Origin: Paramacrobiotus richtersi
Lineage: Eukaryota; Tardigrada; Eutardigrada; Parachela; Macrobiotidae
NCBI GenBank assembly: GCA_034698045.1
Contig: JAQGAU010000080.1
Span: 1-43,693, forward strand
Reading direction: 5' to 3'
DNA length: 43,693 nt
Position numbers and translations under genes: made by a program. Shown in pieces: positions 21,756-32,222 of the stretch (position 1 is the stretch's first letter; the number at the start of each line of letters is the position of its first letter). The notes beneath the pieces were generated by a model that was not told where the DNA came from, made no database searches, and worked only from the letters and a program-made list of their open reading frames with translations.

Positions 21756-22561
21756 GTGTGCATCATGCGGGTCACGGAAATGGCCAGAAGGCCAGTTTGG
21801 GTCGAATTACTGCCCGTAACTTTCGCGGGATGGCATAATGATATTTTCGGTAAATGCAGCCTGTAGTTAGATGTCTTTCTATAATAATGGTTTAATGGCT
21901 TTTGTGACGGTTGTTGTCCAGCGTCGTATAAAGTTGCTTCTCCAGTGTATGCAGTCAACTTTTTTCCATAGTATTATGTGTACTTTAATTTGTTAAACTT
22001 TATTGTGCAGGGTCGTGTATTATTGTATAAGAGTTTTGGTTGTCTTCCAATCATTTGCAGGAATATAACCATGGTTTCTATATGACTATATTTGTTTTGT
22101 TTCGGTGTTCCGTGCTATGTTTGCACTGTTCGGATTTTCCTATAGGCTGTAGCTATATATGGTATCGAGGCAGATCGGTACCACGGAATAGTAAACTGTC
22201 CACCATTCCTTTTTCAGAATATACTACTGAAATCAAAACTATTGGAAACTTGAACTAATGTTTTTGCGGTCCAATTCGATCTGGTCACGAAAGTAAAAGA
22301 GTGCTGTATCATTACGGTGACAATGGAACCTAAACGGTCATGAACAATTCTAGAGTAGTGGTCATCACACCAGCAATTTCCAGTGCATTCTCAGCATAAG
22401 CAGACATCAGTATTTCAGTCTGCCGTGGTATGAAATCAAATTAAAAAAAGTGTTCAAAACAAAACTACCATTTGACCTTATGTAGAATCAGCACAGATTC
22501 AGTACACAACTACAAAAATAGCAAAGGTCATCAATATACAACGCAAGAGCGGTTTAGAAAG
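21756..22561. other. Intergenic between peptide relic C and kinase copy 3
   Basis: AT-rich. I see no gene, repeat or signal worth naming. Confidence 0.45.
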
Positions 22562-24056
22562 TTACAGTAATAATCCGAATTTACGTGGGGATCGTTCCCC
22601 CTTTCCTCTAACCGACAACATCTCTTTCACATCCCGCAAAACGTCTTGCTCCGACTTACGCCCGTCACACGTTCGCAACAAACCCCTTTTCTCATAATAA
22701 TCCACAACCGGTCCTGTCTCTCTCGTAAAAGTCGCCCATCGCTTCTGTAAACCTTCCCGATTATCATCGGTACGATCACGGTCATTCCGCTTCAGACACC
22801 GTTCAGTGGCAACCTTTTCCGGCACATCAAGGAAGAGCACACACAACACTTGCGTCTCCGGTCCCATCTTAGCCTCCCACTCTTGCACATTAGCCGAATT
22901 AACCGGGAAACCGTCAATAAGGAATCCCCGCTTTCCGGAGCTGATCATGGCTCGACGAAGCAGTACCACGGTGATCTCCGCCGGGACAAACTGTCCCGCT
23001 TCCTTGATAACGTCATTGATGCGTTCTCCATACTCGGAGTGGGGCGTGTGGGCTTCCTGCCGAATGAGCGCTCCGGCGGAGAAGTGCGCGTAGTCTAGGT
23101 ACTTGGAGAGTTCTGTACACAGGGTACCCTTTCCCGCACCTGTGTTCGAGACGGGTTGAGTCAGTTAAAACGTAGTGCGATAAGTAACCGGTATGTACCT
23201 ACATGCTAGCTATACAGCGCAGTCTACAAAGGCTCGATCGGACATCGAAATATTGTACCAAAAATTCACATTTTTATGCGATCTAACGATGGTGCGTTCT
23301 ATTCCATATTATCACAATGTACTCGCACTAACATTTATGATCGTGTGATAATTTTTTTATTCCTTTCAAAACGAGATCCCAAGCGCACAAATTAAAACAT
23401 CTACATATTTCGAAATTTAAGTGTTAAGTGTGGCTAATGGTACACATAATTCAATCAAGGATACACATCTACATGCACCAGCTTAACGGATACAGCACTG
23501 GACAGATGGGATTCGATAATTATGTCGATCCCTTTTTTGTTACAACAAACAAATAACAGGGTTACTGCATGCGCTGCAGATGCGTGCATGGTCCCTTTTT
23601 TTATCAGTTGCCTAGGAACTATACTGTAATGTTATATACGTCGCCTGATGTCAATCAGAAATAGTAGAAATACTGTAGTATACTTTCGGTTCGAACCGAA
23701 ATGCATGGAGCCGCATACATCGTGCCGGCAAACGCCACAGACAGTTAGCTGTTAGCACCGCGAAAGTCAGCAGGAAAAAACAAATCAAGAAAATCAAGAA
23801 AATGCGGCAAATTAGCAGTGATCAGCGTTGTCTACCTATCAAATATTAAAAACAATAATATATCAGTACTTATTGTTCAGTGTCGATGGAAAACCATGTT
23901 CCTACTTAAAATGACACAATCCACACGTTCTAGACACGCACAACGATATTTCGAACGGTACTGCTCGACATGCACTCTGGACCATCTTCCAGATAGTTCA
24001 CACATCTTAAACGAACCTGGAGCTCCAAGGATAAAGATGACACGGCAGTGTTCCAT
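22562..24056 (-). CDS. UMP-CMP kinase, copy 3 (best preserved)
   Basis: Two exons, complement(join(22562..23139,24017..24056)), 205 residues. ATG at 24056 gives MEHCRVIFILGAPGAGKGTL at residues 1-20, the same start spacing as human UMP-CMP kinase. The 877-base phase-1 intron splits the P-loop. In order: Walker A GAPGAGKGT; SAGALIR (NMP site); VPAEITVVLLRRAM; FLIDGFPVN; RCLKRNDRDRTDDNREGLQK (LID and DDNR). The enzyme phosphorylates UMP, CMP and dCMP from ATP in pyrimidine nucleotide salvage and synthesis. The Arg of the usual GFPRN motif, which contacts the substrate phosphate, is Val here, as in the two degenerate copies. The last 15 residues (after MLSVRG) are a basic extension not seen in the human enzyme. 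It is probably the ancestral-type member of the trio. Confidence 0.85.
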
Positions 24057-25614
24057 CTGTGAGGAGTCAATCACGCGGTGGCCTGTTTCGACTGCTATAG
24101 CTGGAAAATCTGCGTAGCTCCGAATGGAGATTCAGTGATCCAGTTGAGCAGGTAAACAGTAAAACAACGCGAAAAGTGATCCTGCATATGAGCTGCTATG
24201 CTGGGTGAGCCAGCAAAGTGCTCCAGCAGTTCCCATTAAATTCCTTAACTGTTTCTACCTAATTGTATGATTGGGACTTACAGTACACCACGATGCAGAT
24301 GTGTGGCCGCTGATTTCATGCCATGGAACGGCCCGTTGACGTGACCCTGCCAACTGCGTACTGTAATATACAGTGTGTCACCTGTATTAACAAGTTGTAA
24401 GGTAATTGCGTGTTGAATTTAAAATTTCTAGAAACAAAATTATTCTGTGGTATATACGATAATTAAATCACGCCGCGGTGTATTAGAAACTGATATTTAA
24501 CATTAACATGTTCAACAGTTAATCGCGCAGTTAATGTGTATTCTGCCTGTTGTTAGATACGAATATATACAGTACCAAACTGTTAGAACACTACGCATGA
24601 CAGTCTAGCTAGTATTACTGTTGCCACTCATGCGATTATGATGGGGATGCAGTGATAATGACGTAATAATGTTCGGATTTTGAGTCTGGAGCATCCAGGC
24701 AGCTGTACAGCCCTACTTCGAGTACCACAAAAACTGTAACAATTGGCACTAGGCGTGAGAGACTGACATGAGATATATGGGGCCGAATTGTTGCGTTTCT
24801 GTGGTGCGGTCGCTATATGATCTGAAGTATATGCGTTTATACGTTTCGACGACAGAATGCTGAAGATTCTTCCACAACTATTAATTGTGCTTAGATAAGT
24901 TATTAGATATAGTGATTTCTCTTGAGGATAAACTAAGTACGACAATTATACGATGTATACCTGATGTATACGATATATACTGACCGTTACAACATAAACT
25001 GACCGACACAACACTTCCACGCAGTACTTACTTATTTGAAAGCTTAACATTCATACGAATTCTGATGCAAATCGACAAGGAACAAAGCAGTTATCAGTCA
25101 AACACTATAGTACTGAGCAATTGATGATTGTACTGCTTGTCACTTGCCTTTGGTACCGTTTACCTCATTTGCGCTTGTAAAAGGACAATCTTATCCAGTG
25201 ATATCACAAGGATACTGTAAATTGCAAAAGTATCAGTTTTATGAAAGTGCTGTTGGTTGCAATTTTATATTTGCTGGCGAATGCTGAATCGCTGATAAAG
25301 ACATCATTTATGAGCTGAGTGACAAGAGAACGAGATCAGTGGCTGTGGTTATTGTTTGGGGGCGGTGCCCAGCCAATCAGCTGTTGAGCGCATCAAAAGC
25401 CGCCGCATAAAGCCGGTCATCCCAGGCAACGTGAACCATAGATCACCGCAAGTGTCCTTGTCTCATCTACCATTGTTTTTCTCAGAAACTTGCATTTCCC
25501 TTTACCTGTTGCATGTGTGCACTTATTCGATCATTATTCAACATTAAAATCATTTTCAGTATTTTTATCGGTGCAAAGTGTCGCGAACGGCAACGCGATC
25601 GCAAGAATTGGGTT
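24057..25614. other. Intergenic, head-to-head region between kinase 3 and FN3K
   Basis: Divergent promoters of the kinase (-) and the fructosamine kinase (+) must lie here. Small repeats of GTATACGATATATAC type occur at 24,950-24,980. No further gene is supported. Confidence 0.5.
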
Positions 25615-28600
25615 ATGGCCGCTTTACGCAGTGCAACATGCGGGGTTGTTGGGCCTGGATTGGCATCAAACGGGAACGATGAGAATGCGGTGTTGAGGGG
25701 CTTTATTAACTGCACTGCCACCGGAACATACCGGGGAAAACATGTGTTTGTTAAGATGAACCAAAATGATCAGGTTAGTTGAAAAAAGTGGATTATGTAT
25801 TCATACAAGTTGATACAATTAGCAAAGTGAGCGCCGCTTATGATGCCTTGAAAAGGTTTTTCCCACGCTCGAAGATTTCTTATATACAAACTCTGTTAGT
25901 CGTTCTAAGTTGTTTATAATACGTTACGCGTATAATTATTTATTTAATGCAATTAAGCTGCGTATGAATAACTAAAGTTCGTAAGTTTAGTGGTATGCAG
26001 TTTTGTAATCTTTATCCAATATTTATTTTTCGTTTAATTCCCAGCTCGCAGTTTTTGGTTACATATAGTAGCTGCGAAGTCAGTTACGTACGCTTAATTC
26101 CTTTCTTTTGCAGGCGGAACAGATGTTTGTGGGGGAAAAGAAGGCTCTGGAGACACTTGCAGCGACCGGCTGTATTCGAGTTCCACGGCCCCTTAAGGTC
26201 AGAAGAATTTTACCAGCCTTTTCAATTTCATAGAAAACAGTTAGCGGCACTCGGCATGGTATGCAGTATGGATAATATGGTATGTGAAAGATATTATTTT
26301 CATCTGTTTCTTTTTTTTTCTTCTTTCTTTTTTTCCTTTTTTCTTTTTTTCTTTTCTTTCTTTTAGATATTTTTTTCTTTTTTTTAAATTTTTACTTTCA
26401 TTTGTTTACATTTTTTTTATTTTTTTCACATTTTATTTTATTTTATATTAAGATTTATGTTTTACTTTCAGTTTTTTACAGCGAACACTAACTTTGTGTC
26501 TAGGCTAGACAGTCTAGCTATATACTTTCCACTCAATATGTCTTGTTAACAGTAATTAAATTAAACTAATATAATAAAAGCTATTAGACCACAAGTTAAA
26601 ATTAGATGCATTGATTATGTGTGACGTCTAATTAAGGAATCAGAATCATCGCGCCAACCTTATCGGCACAGTTCTTATACCTGAATGCAGTTTGCAATGA
26701 TTGCCTGTACAGTTAAATTCTCGACCTCTTTTATTTAAATTAAACTATACAGTTATGTATCTGCATAAGCAAACGCCTGACAGATGCTTTCCCGGCTCCA
26801 CGCAGAAACAATGCATTTCCAAATTCAGCGTGCAGGTTTGTTTTAATATTTACTGTAAATGGGCAAAACTGTATTTTCCGATAAGATTGATGATTGGGAA
26901 TTTTTATAAAGATGTCAAATCTGATATTACCAACGCATCTAACAATTGCAAGTTAATTTCAAATTAACCAGAGAACTGAAAAAATATTCATAAAGTCATA
27001 AAACAATATTCATAACAAAAAAGTATTTATAAATATAATGGAGTAAAAAATAAAACATAAGTAAAAAAATAAGTATACAATAAGTGAAAAGTATTAAGTA
27101 TTCAAAAGTATAATATTCATAATACAGAAAAATATTCATAAAGTCTAAGTTGAGTGTACAAGAGTTTATAAGACATATATACACAATGGGTACGAAGTAC
27201 ACATACACTAGGGATTCATTTACTTTCAAGTCTTGTTCACCATATTTAGCTACAAACAGCTGCACCACTCGGTCACGTCCTTGGCTAGATTAGGGAATTA
27301 TATCAGAATGTTTTGTGGAATGTAAATACATGCACTCGGGTCTTGTTCTTGTCTTTAGTGCTTATCGTTTTTTTAAAGTTTAGACGGTAGTGCCAGTGGC
27401 AACAAGTTGCATCTCTCCATGACATCGCATAGCGTTATCATAATTTATTCACAAGATATTGGAATCAAAGTTATGCGGAGCTGTTCTCACTGGCTTGGAC
27501 TTTTGATCCTTCTTTTGTCTGCAATGCGAATTAAAAAATGTGACAGAAATGATCGCTGAATTCTATCGACGTCCACGAGATCTTTTACAAACTGCCTAAA
27601 ACTTTCATGTACAATGTTATCTAGAGCTGTCAATAGACCGAAGCAACATCTACTTCGGTATAATCGTTAACAATTCCATGATGATCTATCCTTTGTTATA
27701 TAAATATTTCAGACTAATTTATCAAGTACGTCTACTGAAAACAGCGCTGTATACAGATATATTAAAAAAATCAACGGTTCCTTGTAAGTTATTTTCAAGG
27801 TTAGTTTTTTTCCACATAAAATTAACAAATGAGAACTAACAATAAACTATAAAGAAATTAACAATAAATAAAGTTATCAAATGAGAATTAACAATAAACT
27901 ATAAAGAAATCAACACAAATTAATAATAAAGAAAATTCACAGTTAGCACTGGTTGTAGGTTCGTTTTTGTAAAAAACACGGTGCAGAGCTGGTGCTGGAA
28001 CAGTTGCAGCTGGATCACTCTGGCTTTTTATCGCTGGAAGCTCAAGCCGAACTTGGCTATCGCCTTGCAACGTATGTGATAAAAATCATAAAATATATTT
28101 AAAATCATTTGATAATAAATATTTAAAAATATTATAAGTATATTAATACTATGTATAATATTAAAGGTCATGGTGAACTTTATAATCTTTTCTTTATAAG
28201 GCAATAAATGATACAGATACTCAGTTCTTTTCAGTTTAGTATCATTATTATTTGATTTTTATTTGTTATTTTAGCATATTTCAGTTTATTTTTGCTGAGT
28301 TTATTTTTTAACAAACTGTTGTAGAAGTACCCGGTTTCCGCGGACGGGTAGCTCGGTTCTTTTCGCTATGCTTCAGTGAAAACGCTCTGCTGACTGCGTA
28401 GAAATCGTACTACGATACTCTATAATGATATGAATTATGGAATGTGTCCTACTGTGTGTAGGTTGCATTTGGACAACATAAAAAAACTACAGCAAACGGA
28501 ACCGCAATCCAAAAAGCGCAAAATCAGTCGTCGTACTAATGCGCCCGTTGAAAAGTTTGGATTTTATTCTCCAACCAGCTGCGGATATATTCTGAATGAC

Positions 28601-29552
28601 AACCAGTGGAACGCTGACTGGCCGGTACAATGACCGCAAAATATGAGATAATTGAAACATTTTTCCGGAAATATGTTTGGAAATATTTTTCGGTTAGCTT
28701 TACTTCGTGTGTTAAACAATATCAGATTCCCAAACAATATCAGATTCAAAAACAAATAAACAACAAATTTATTCCATATAAATAAATTTATTTATTAACA
28801 TTAGTTTTTTGAAAATTTATTTATTTAAAATAAACAGATTTCAAAATCATAACATTTCTTTAGATGTGTACTATGTAAACATTTCTTTCGTATAATTGAT
28901 AAATTGATAATGTAACAACTGACAAGTACGTATGTATCAGTCAGATGAAGCACAAACAGAAATAAATTAAACAATTTTGCAGAGTTTCTACCGTCGCCGT
29001 CTGCAACACCGCATGGACTTATACTTATCCGAAAATTCCGATCCACAGTTGAAATCATTGTGGAATAAAGTGCGTAGAATCATCCCGAAATTGTTCACCG
29101 AAATCGACGTGTATCCGAGCTTACTGCACGGTGACCTTTGGCCTGGAAATGCCGCAGTCACCATTGATAAAAACGTTGTGGTGTACGATCCTGCTTCGTT
29201 CTATGGACACCACGAATTCGATCTGGCCCTGTCCAATCTAGTGGAAAAGTTTGATCCAGTGTTTTATGAAGAATATCACGAAATTATTCAAAAAAATGTG
29301 GATAAACATGTTGGACGTCGGGAGAAATTGTACCAGTTTGTACGTATCTGTGCTTCTGTTGACTTTATAAAAATGTGTTAAAAAATGTTGTTTAAAATTT
29401 TTTTATTTTTTTCCATGAATAAAAACAATTTTTGTTTGCAGTATTATTTCCTGAATCAACATACACACCGCCAGTATTACCGACGAGAACTGCCGCTCAT
29501 GGATCGACAGAAAGGCGTCGAAATGCTAGAATATATTCTGGACCTTGGTTAA
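25615..29552 (+). CDS. FN3K: Fructosamine-3-kinase / ketosamine-3-kinase
   Basis: Six exons, join(25615..25773,26114..26197,27959..28071,28462..28624,28983..29339,29442..29552), 328 residues; all junction phases agree. The enzyme phosphorylates ketosamine adducts on glycated proteins and free sugars, allowing deglycation. Family landmarks: KHVFVKMN (ATP lysine) at about residue 45, AEQMFVGEKKALE, AELVLEQL, THLHLDN-type helix TLHLDN, the catalytic loop HGDLWPGN at about 222-229, and DPASFYGHHEFDLAL (metal-binding Asp). It ends MLEYILDLG. Odd points are a basic insert QSKKRKISRR at about 134-142, which resembles a nuclear import signal, and an in-frame upstream ATG at 25,513 that would add 34 residues with a hydrophobic, Arg-flanked segment. 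I chose 25,615 because it fits human FN3K/FN3KRP best. The animal pair FN3K and FN3KRP cannot be told apart here. Confidence 0.9.
26304..26390 (+). repeat. Pyrimidine tract in FN3K intron 2
   Basis: Almost pure C/T run (poly-T with scattered C) of about 85 bases in the longest FN3K intron (1761 bases), followed by more T-rich DNA to 26,470. Confidence 0.8.
27827..27911. repeat. 52-base tandem repeat in FN3K intron 2
   Basis: AAATGAGAAYTAACAATAAA starts at 27,827 and again at 27,879, and the match runs on through CTATAAAGAAAT. It lies just before exon 3. Confidence 0.75.
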
Positions 29553-30298
29553 AATTGTACAAATCTCTTTGGCCTGTTTTTGTGTTAAATTTTCAACAAT
29601 TTTCTTGTTGGCGCATTTTTCAAATCTGTGCATGTGTAGCTGCTTTCAAAATGTTAAGCGCAGTTTATTTTTGCTTCTGTAGACTGTAGCGTGTATAGTC
29701 CTGCAAGTACCGTTCAGGTAAATTGTTGCTGATGCATCCAGTAATTTTTACCAAAAGTGTGTTTGATAATTACTTGTTGAACGTATTTAATAAACAAAGA
29801 GAAAGTGGGAGAATTAAACAGCACTGGTGTACAACAGGGAATCGTAGTGCTATGGCTCATTACGTCGTTGGTTCCACCGATAATAAACGACAGTTTACGA
29901 ATAATAATCAGAAACTTTATTAAATTAGTAGAATTAGTATATTCAATTAAATATATATTAATTTAGTAGAATATTTTTTGCCCGTCAGCTTTACATTAAA
30001 AAAATTCTCCATTCTTAACATCTTTATTTGTTGCTTCCTTCACAAACATGTTTCAAACCCGGAAATACTCGACCATTAAAAATGCACATTTCCTGGACAT
30101 GCAAGGCATAAATAAAATATCCGTATAAGAAAACTTCCACACAAATGCACAATATATTACACATAAAAAATTAAAAGCTAAAAATTCTGTAAAATCACAG
30201 AAATTTCCCGAAAAAACAAAAGTTTAATACTGAGAAAACGAGTGTACATTTGTAAACAATTTAAAATAAATTACACACAACAACTAAGGGCAACACAA
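29553..30298. other. Intergenic, FN3K 3' side
   Basis: AT-rich convergent gap to the next minus-strand gene, presumably holding both 3' ends (AATAAA words at 29,789 and 30,109). No gene seen. Confidence 0.5.
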
Positions 30299-31378
30299 TT
30301 ACTGAGCACTGCTCTTTCCGGTCGCGTTCAATGTCAAACCCTGCAGTCGCGCCAACTCGCCCTGTTGCTTGTACATTTCCAGTTTCTTGTCCATTACATA
30401 GCGATTCTCACGGCTGGCCAGGTAGTGGTCGAAAGTGATGGGACTGCGCTTCAATGGCTATAAAAAAAGAAGTATACTTAAATCGGTGATTTGTCAATAA
30501 AACACACCGCAACAATTAAAAAACTAGGTATAATTAATTGACAATTTGATATTAATATTTAATTTTAACGATGTTGCATGTGTGGTAGTTTATCAGTTAA
30601 TGTAGAAAACAACAAACCACAAGTAATTACAACAGTCAACCGATAATATTCAATACTCAACAGTACAAATTAAGCTTCGAAAATTCACAAAACTAAAAAA
30701 AAAAATTCGTAAAAATTAGTCAATAAAAATGGTAAAAAAAAATTATTAACATCAGTAAAATTATTTCTTACTGTTTTTCTTTCACCCAGTATTTATTCTA
30801 ATTTTCAATTTTAATTACCGGAAGCTGGAACAAAATTTAAGGTTCGAAAATTCACACAGGTAAGCAAAAGATTTGTAGAAATTAGTCAATAAAAATCGGT
30901 AAAAAACGATAATAAAAACCAGCAAAATTATTTCTTACTGTTTTTCTTTCCAGTATTATTCTAATTTTGAATTGCCGCAAGCTGGAACGAAAATTCCCCC
31001 GCGAAATGTAAATACAGTAAAAACGCCGAAAAATCTACAAAAAATCCCACTCACTTCATAGCCCGGCGGAACAATCGTATTGTGGACAAACGCCACCGGA
31101 ATATCCCGTCGCTCCGTCCTGGCCTGGGCGTTCTTCATTTTGGCGATATGCAGGGTTTTCAGGCGATGTGTTTTCGGGAGCGCATCGATCAGTTCATCCA
31201 GCGACTCGTCACCGCGCCGCGGTTGCACAGCACGGTAGCGGGGATCATCATCATCGTCGCAGTGCATCGGCAGGGGCCGTGGCATGACGTCGAAGTCCTC
31301 TTCGTCCTCCGAGTCGACGAAGGCGATGCGCATTTCGTGTTCGGCCGAGGAGATACTTTGCGAGGATGTGGATGACAT
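30299..31378 (-). CDS. Small acidic/charged protein, unknown
   Basis: Two exons, complement(join(30299..30457,31055..31378)), 160 residues, phase-0 intron (GTGAGT...TATAG). ATG at 31,378 gives MSSTSSQSISSAEHEMRIAF, then an acidic patch (DSEDEEDFD), a DDDDD run, a basic helix-prone stretch (HRLKTLHIAKMKNAQARTER), a VAFVHNTIVPPGYE segment, and a charged C-terminal helix (RENRYVMDKKLEMYKQQGEL). No signal peptide or membrane segment, so it is probably nuclear or cytoplasmic. The ordered central VPPGYEPLKRSPITFDHYLA region looks like the conserved core of a family, but I cannot name it. Both exons are undamaged and joined in phase, so I consider the gene real. Confidence 0.7.
30672..31000. repeat. 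167-base tandem duplication in an intron
   Basis: Two direct copies start at about 30,676 and 30,843 (TTCGAAAATTCACA). Both contain TTATTTCTTACTGTTTTTCT and an AAGCTGGAACRAAA end. All lie in the intron of the acidic-protein gene. Confidence 0.8.
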
Positions 31379-32222
31379 TGTTACGATCTTACAACGTTCT
31401 GTGTTACGAAACAATAATTAATATAATATTTATCGTATTATTTTATCAAAATGATAATAACAAGATACAGGTGCAAAACGAATCATGTTGCAAATCGTCC
31501 CGAACGATCGTGACTTTGACGAAGTGCTGCACGTACCTTACTCTCGATCTCGAAAGTACAGCCACGTCTCACGCCACACGCACAAAATACGCGAGATTTC
31601 CAGTAGCAACAGGTCGCAAATAAATACCGCAAACAATCATCGAGCCAGAGAATCGATCCACACAAAGAAGAGGACAAATCAAACCGATTCAAGCGTAACA
31701 AGTTGTCAGATTATGACAGCGCAGTTGCAGCTGAAATGCTCGATCTGCAGCGATTCCCGCAGCATCCGTAGGCGGCCAAACGGGATCGATAAAAAAATGT
31801 AAATCTAAAATATAAAAACAACCGTCAACAGCGCCCAAAATGGATGCAGAATCACGGCCCCTGATTCTGCAAAAAATGCCAGAGGAACACTGCACAAAAC
31901 TCTGGCCGAGTTGGCGAGCAGGACCCGGATATGAATGGCAGGCTGTATGGGCAGGGCGCCCATTCTGATAAGCCGTTAATGTCAAATAACAAACACAGGC
32001 GATTCGGCGCGAAAACTTACAGTACTTCCATAACTTTTCGGTAAGTACCTATTAATTTATTCATTTATCCTGCAGAACAGATGTTCCCAGGAAATTCTAT
32101 AATATATAGCATTTCATTTTGTACTACATTGCACACGACAAGGACAGTATCAGTGAGCCTTTATTGGATGGTAATTTATAGCATTCATAATAATTCTGTG
32201 AATTTTATTCAAACATTAAAGC
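31379..32222. other. Intergenic between acidic protein and secreted protein genes
   Basis: Short frames on both strands at 31,480-31,990 overlap each other and show no domain, signal peptide or splice support. I see no convincing gene. Confidence 0.45.

Noticed and set aside
23481-23540. Possible Pol III gene ending in a T run (GGGATTCGATAATT...CCCTTTTTT)
   Set aside because: The B-box match is incomplete and no cloverleaf can be folded around it.
26996-27268. Minus-strand 90-codon frame rich in Tyr/Phe/Ile/Leu
   Set aside because: It is a low-complexity AT-rich intron stretch inside FN3K intron 2; hydrophobic codons follow from base composition.
31485-31985. Overlapping frames of about 100 codons on both strands
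   Set aside because: No domain, signal, paired splice sites or paralogue. Consistent with chance in a GC-richer patch.
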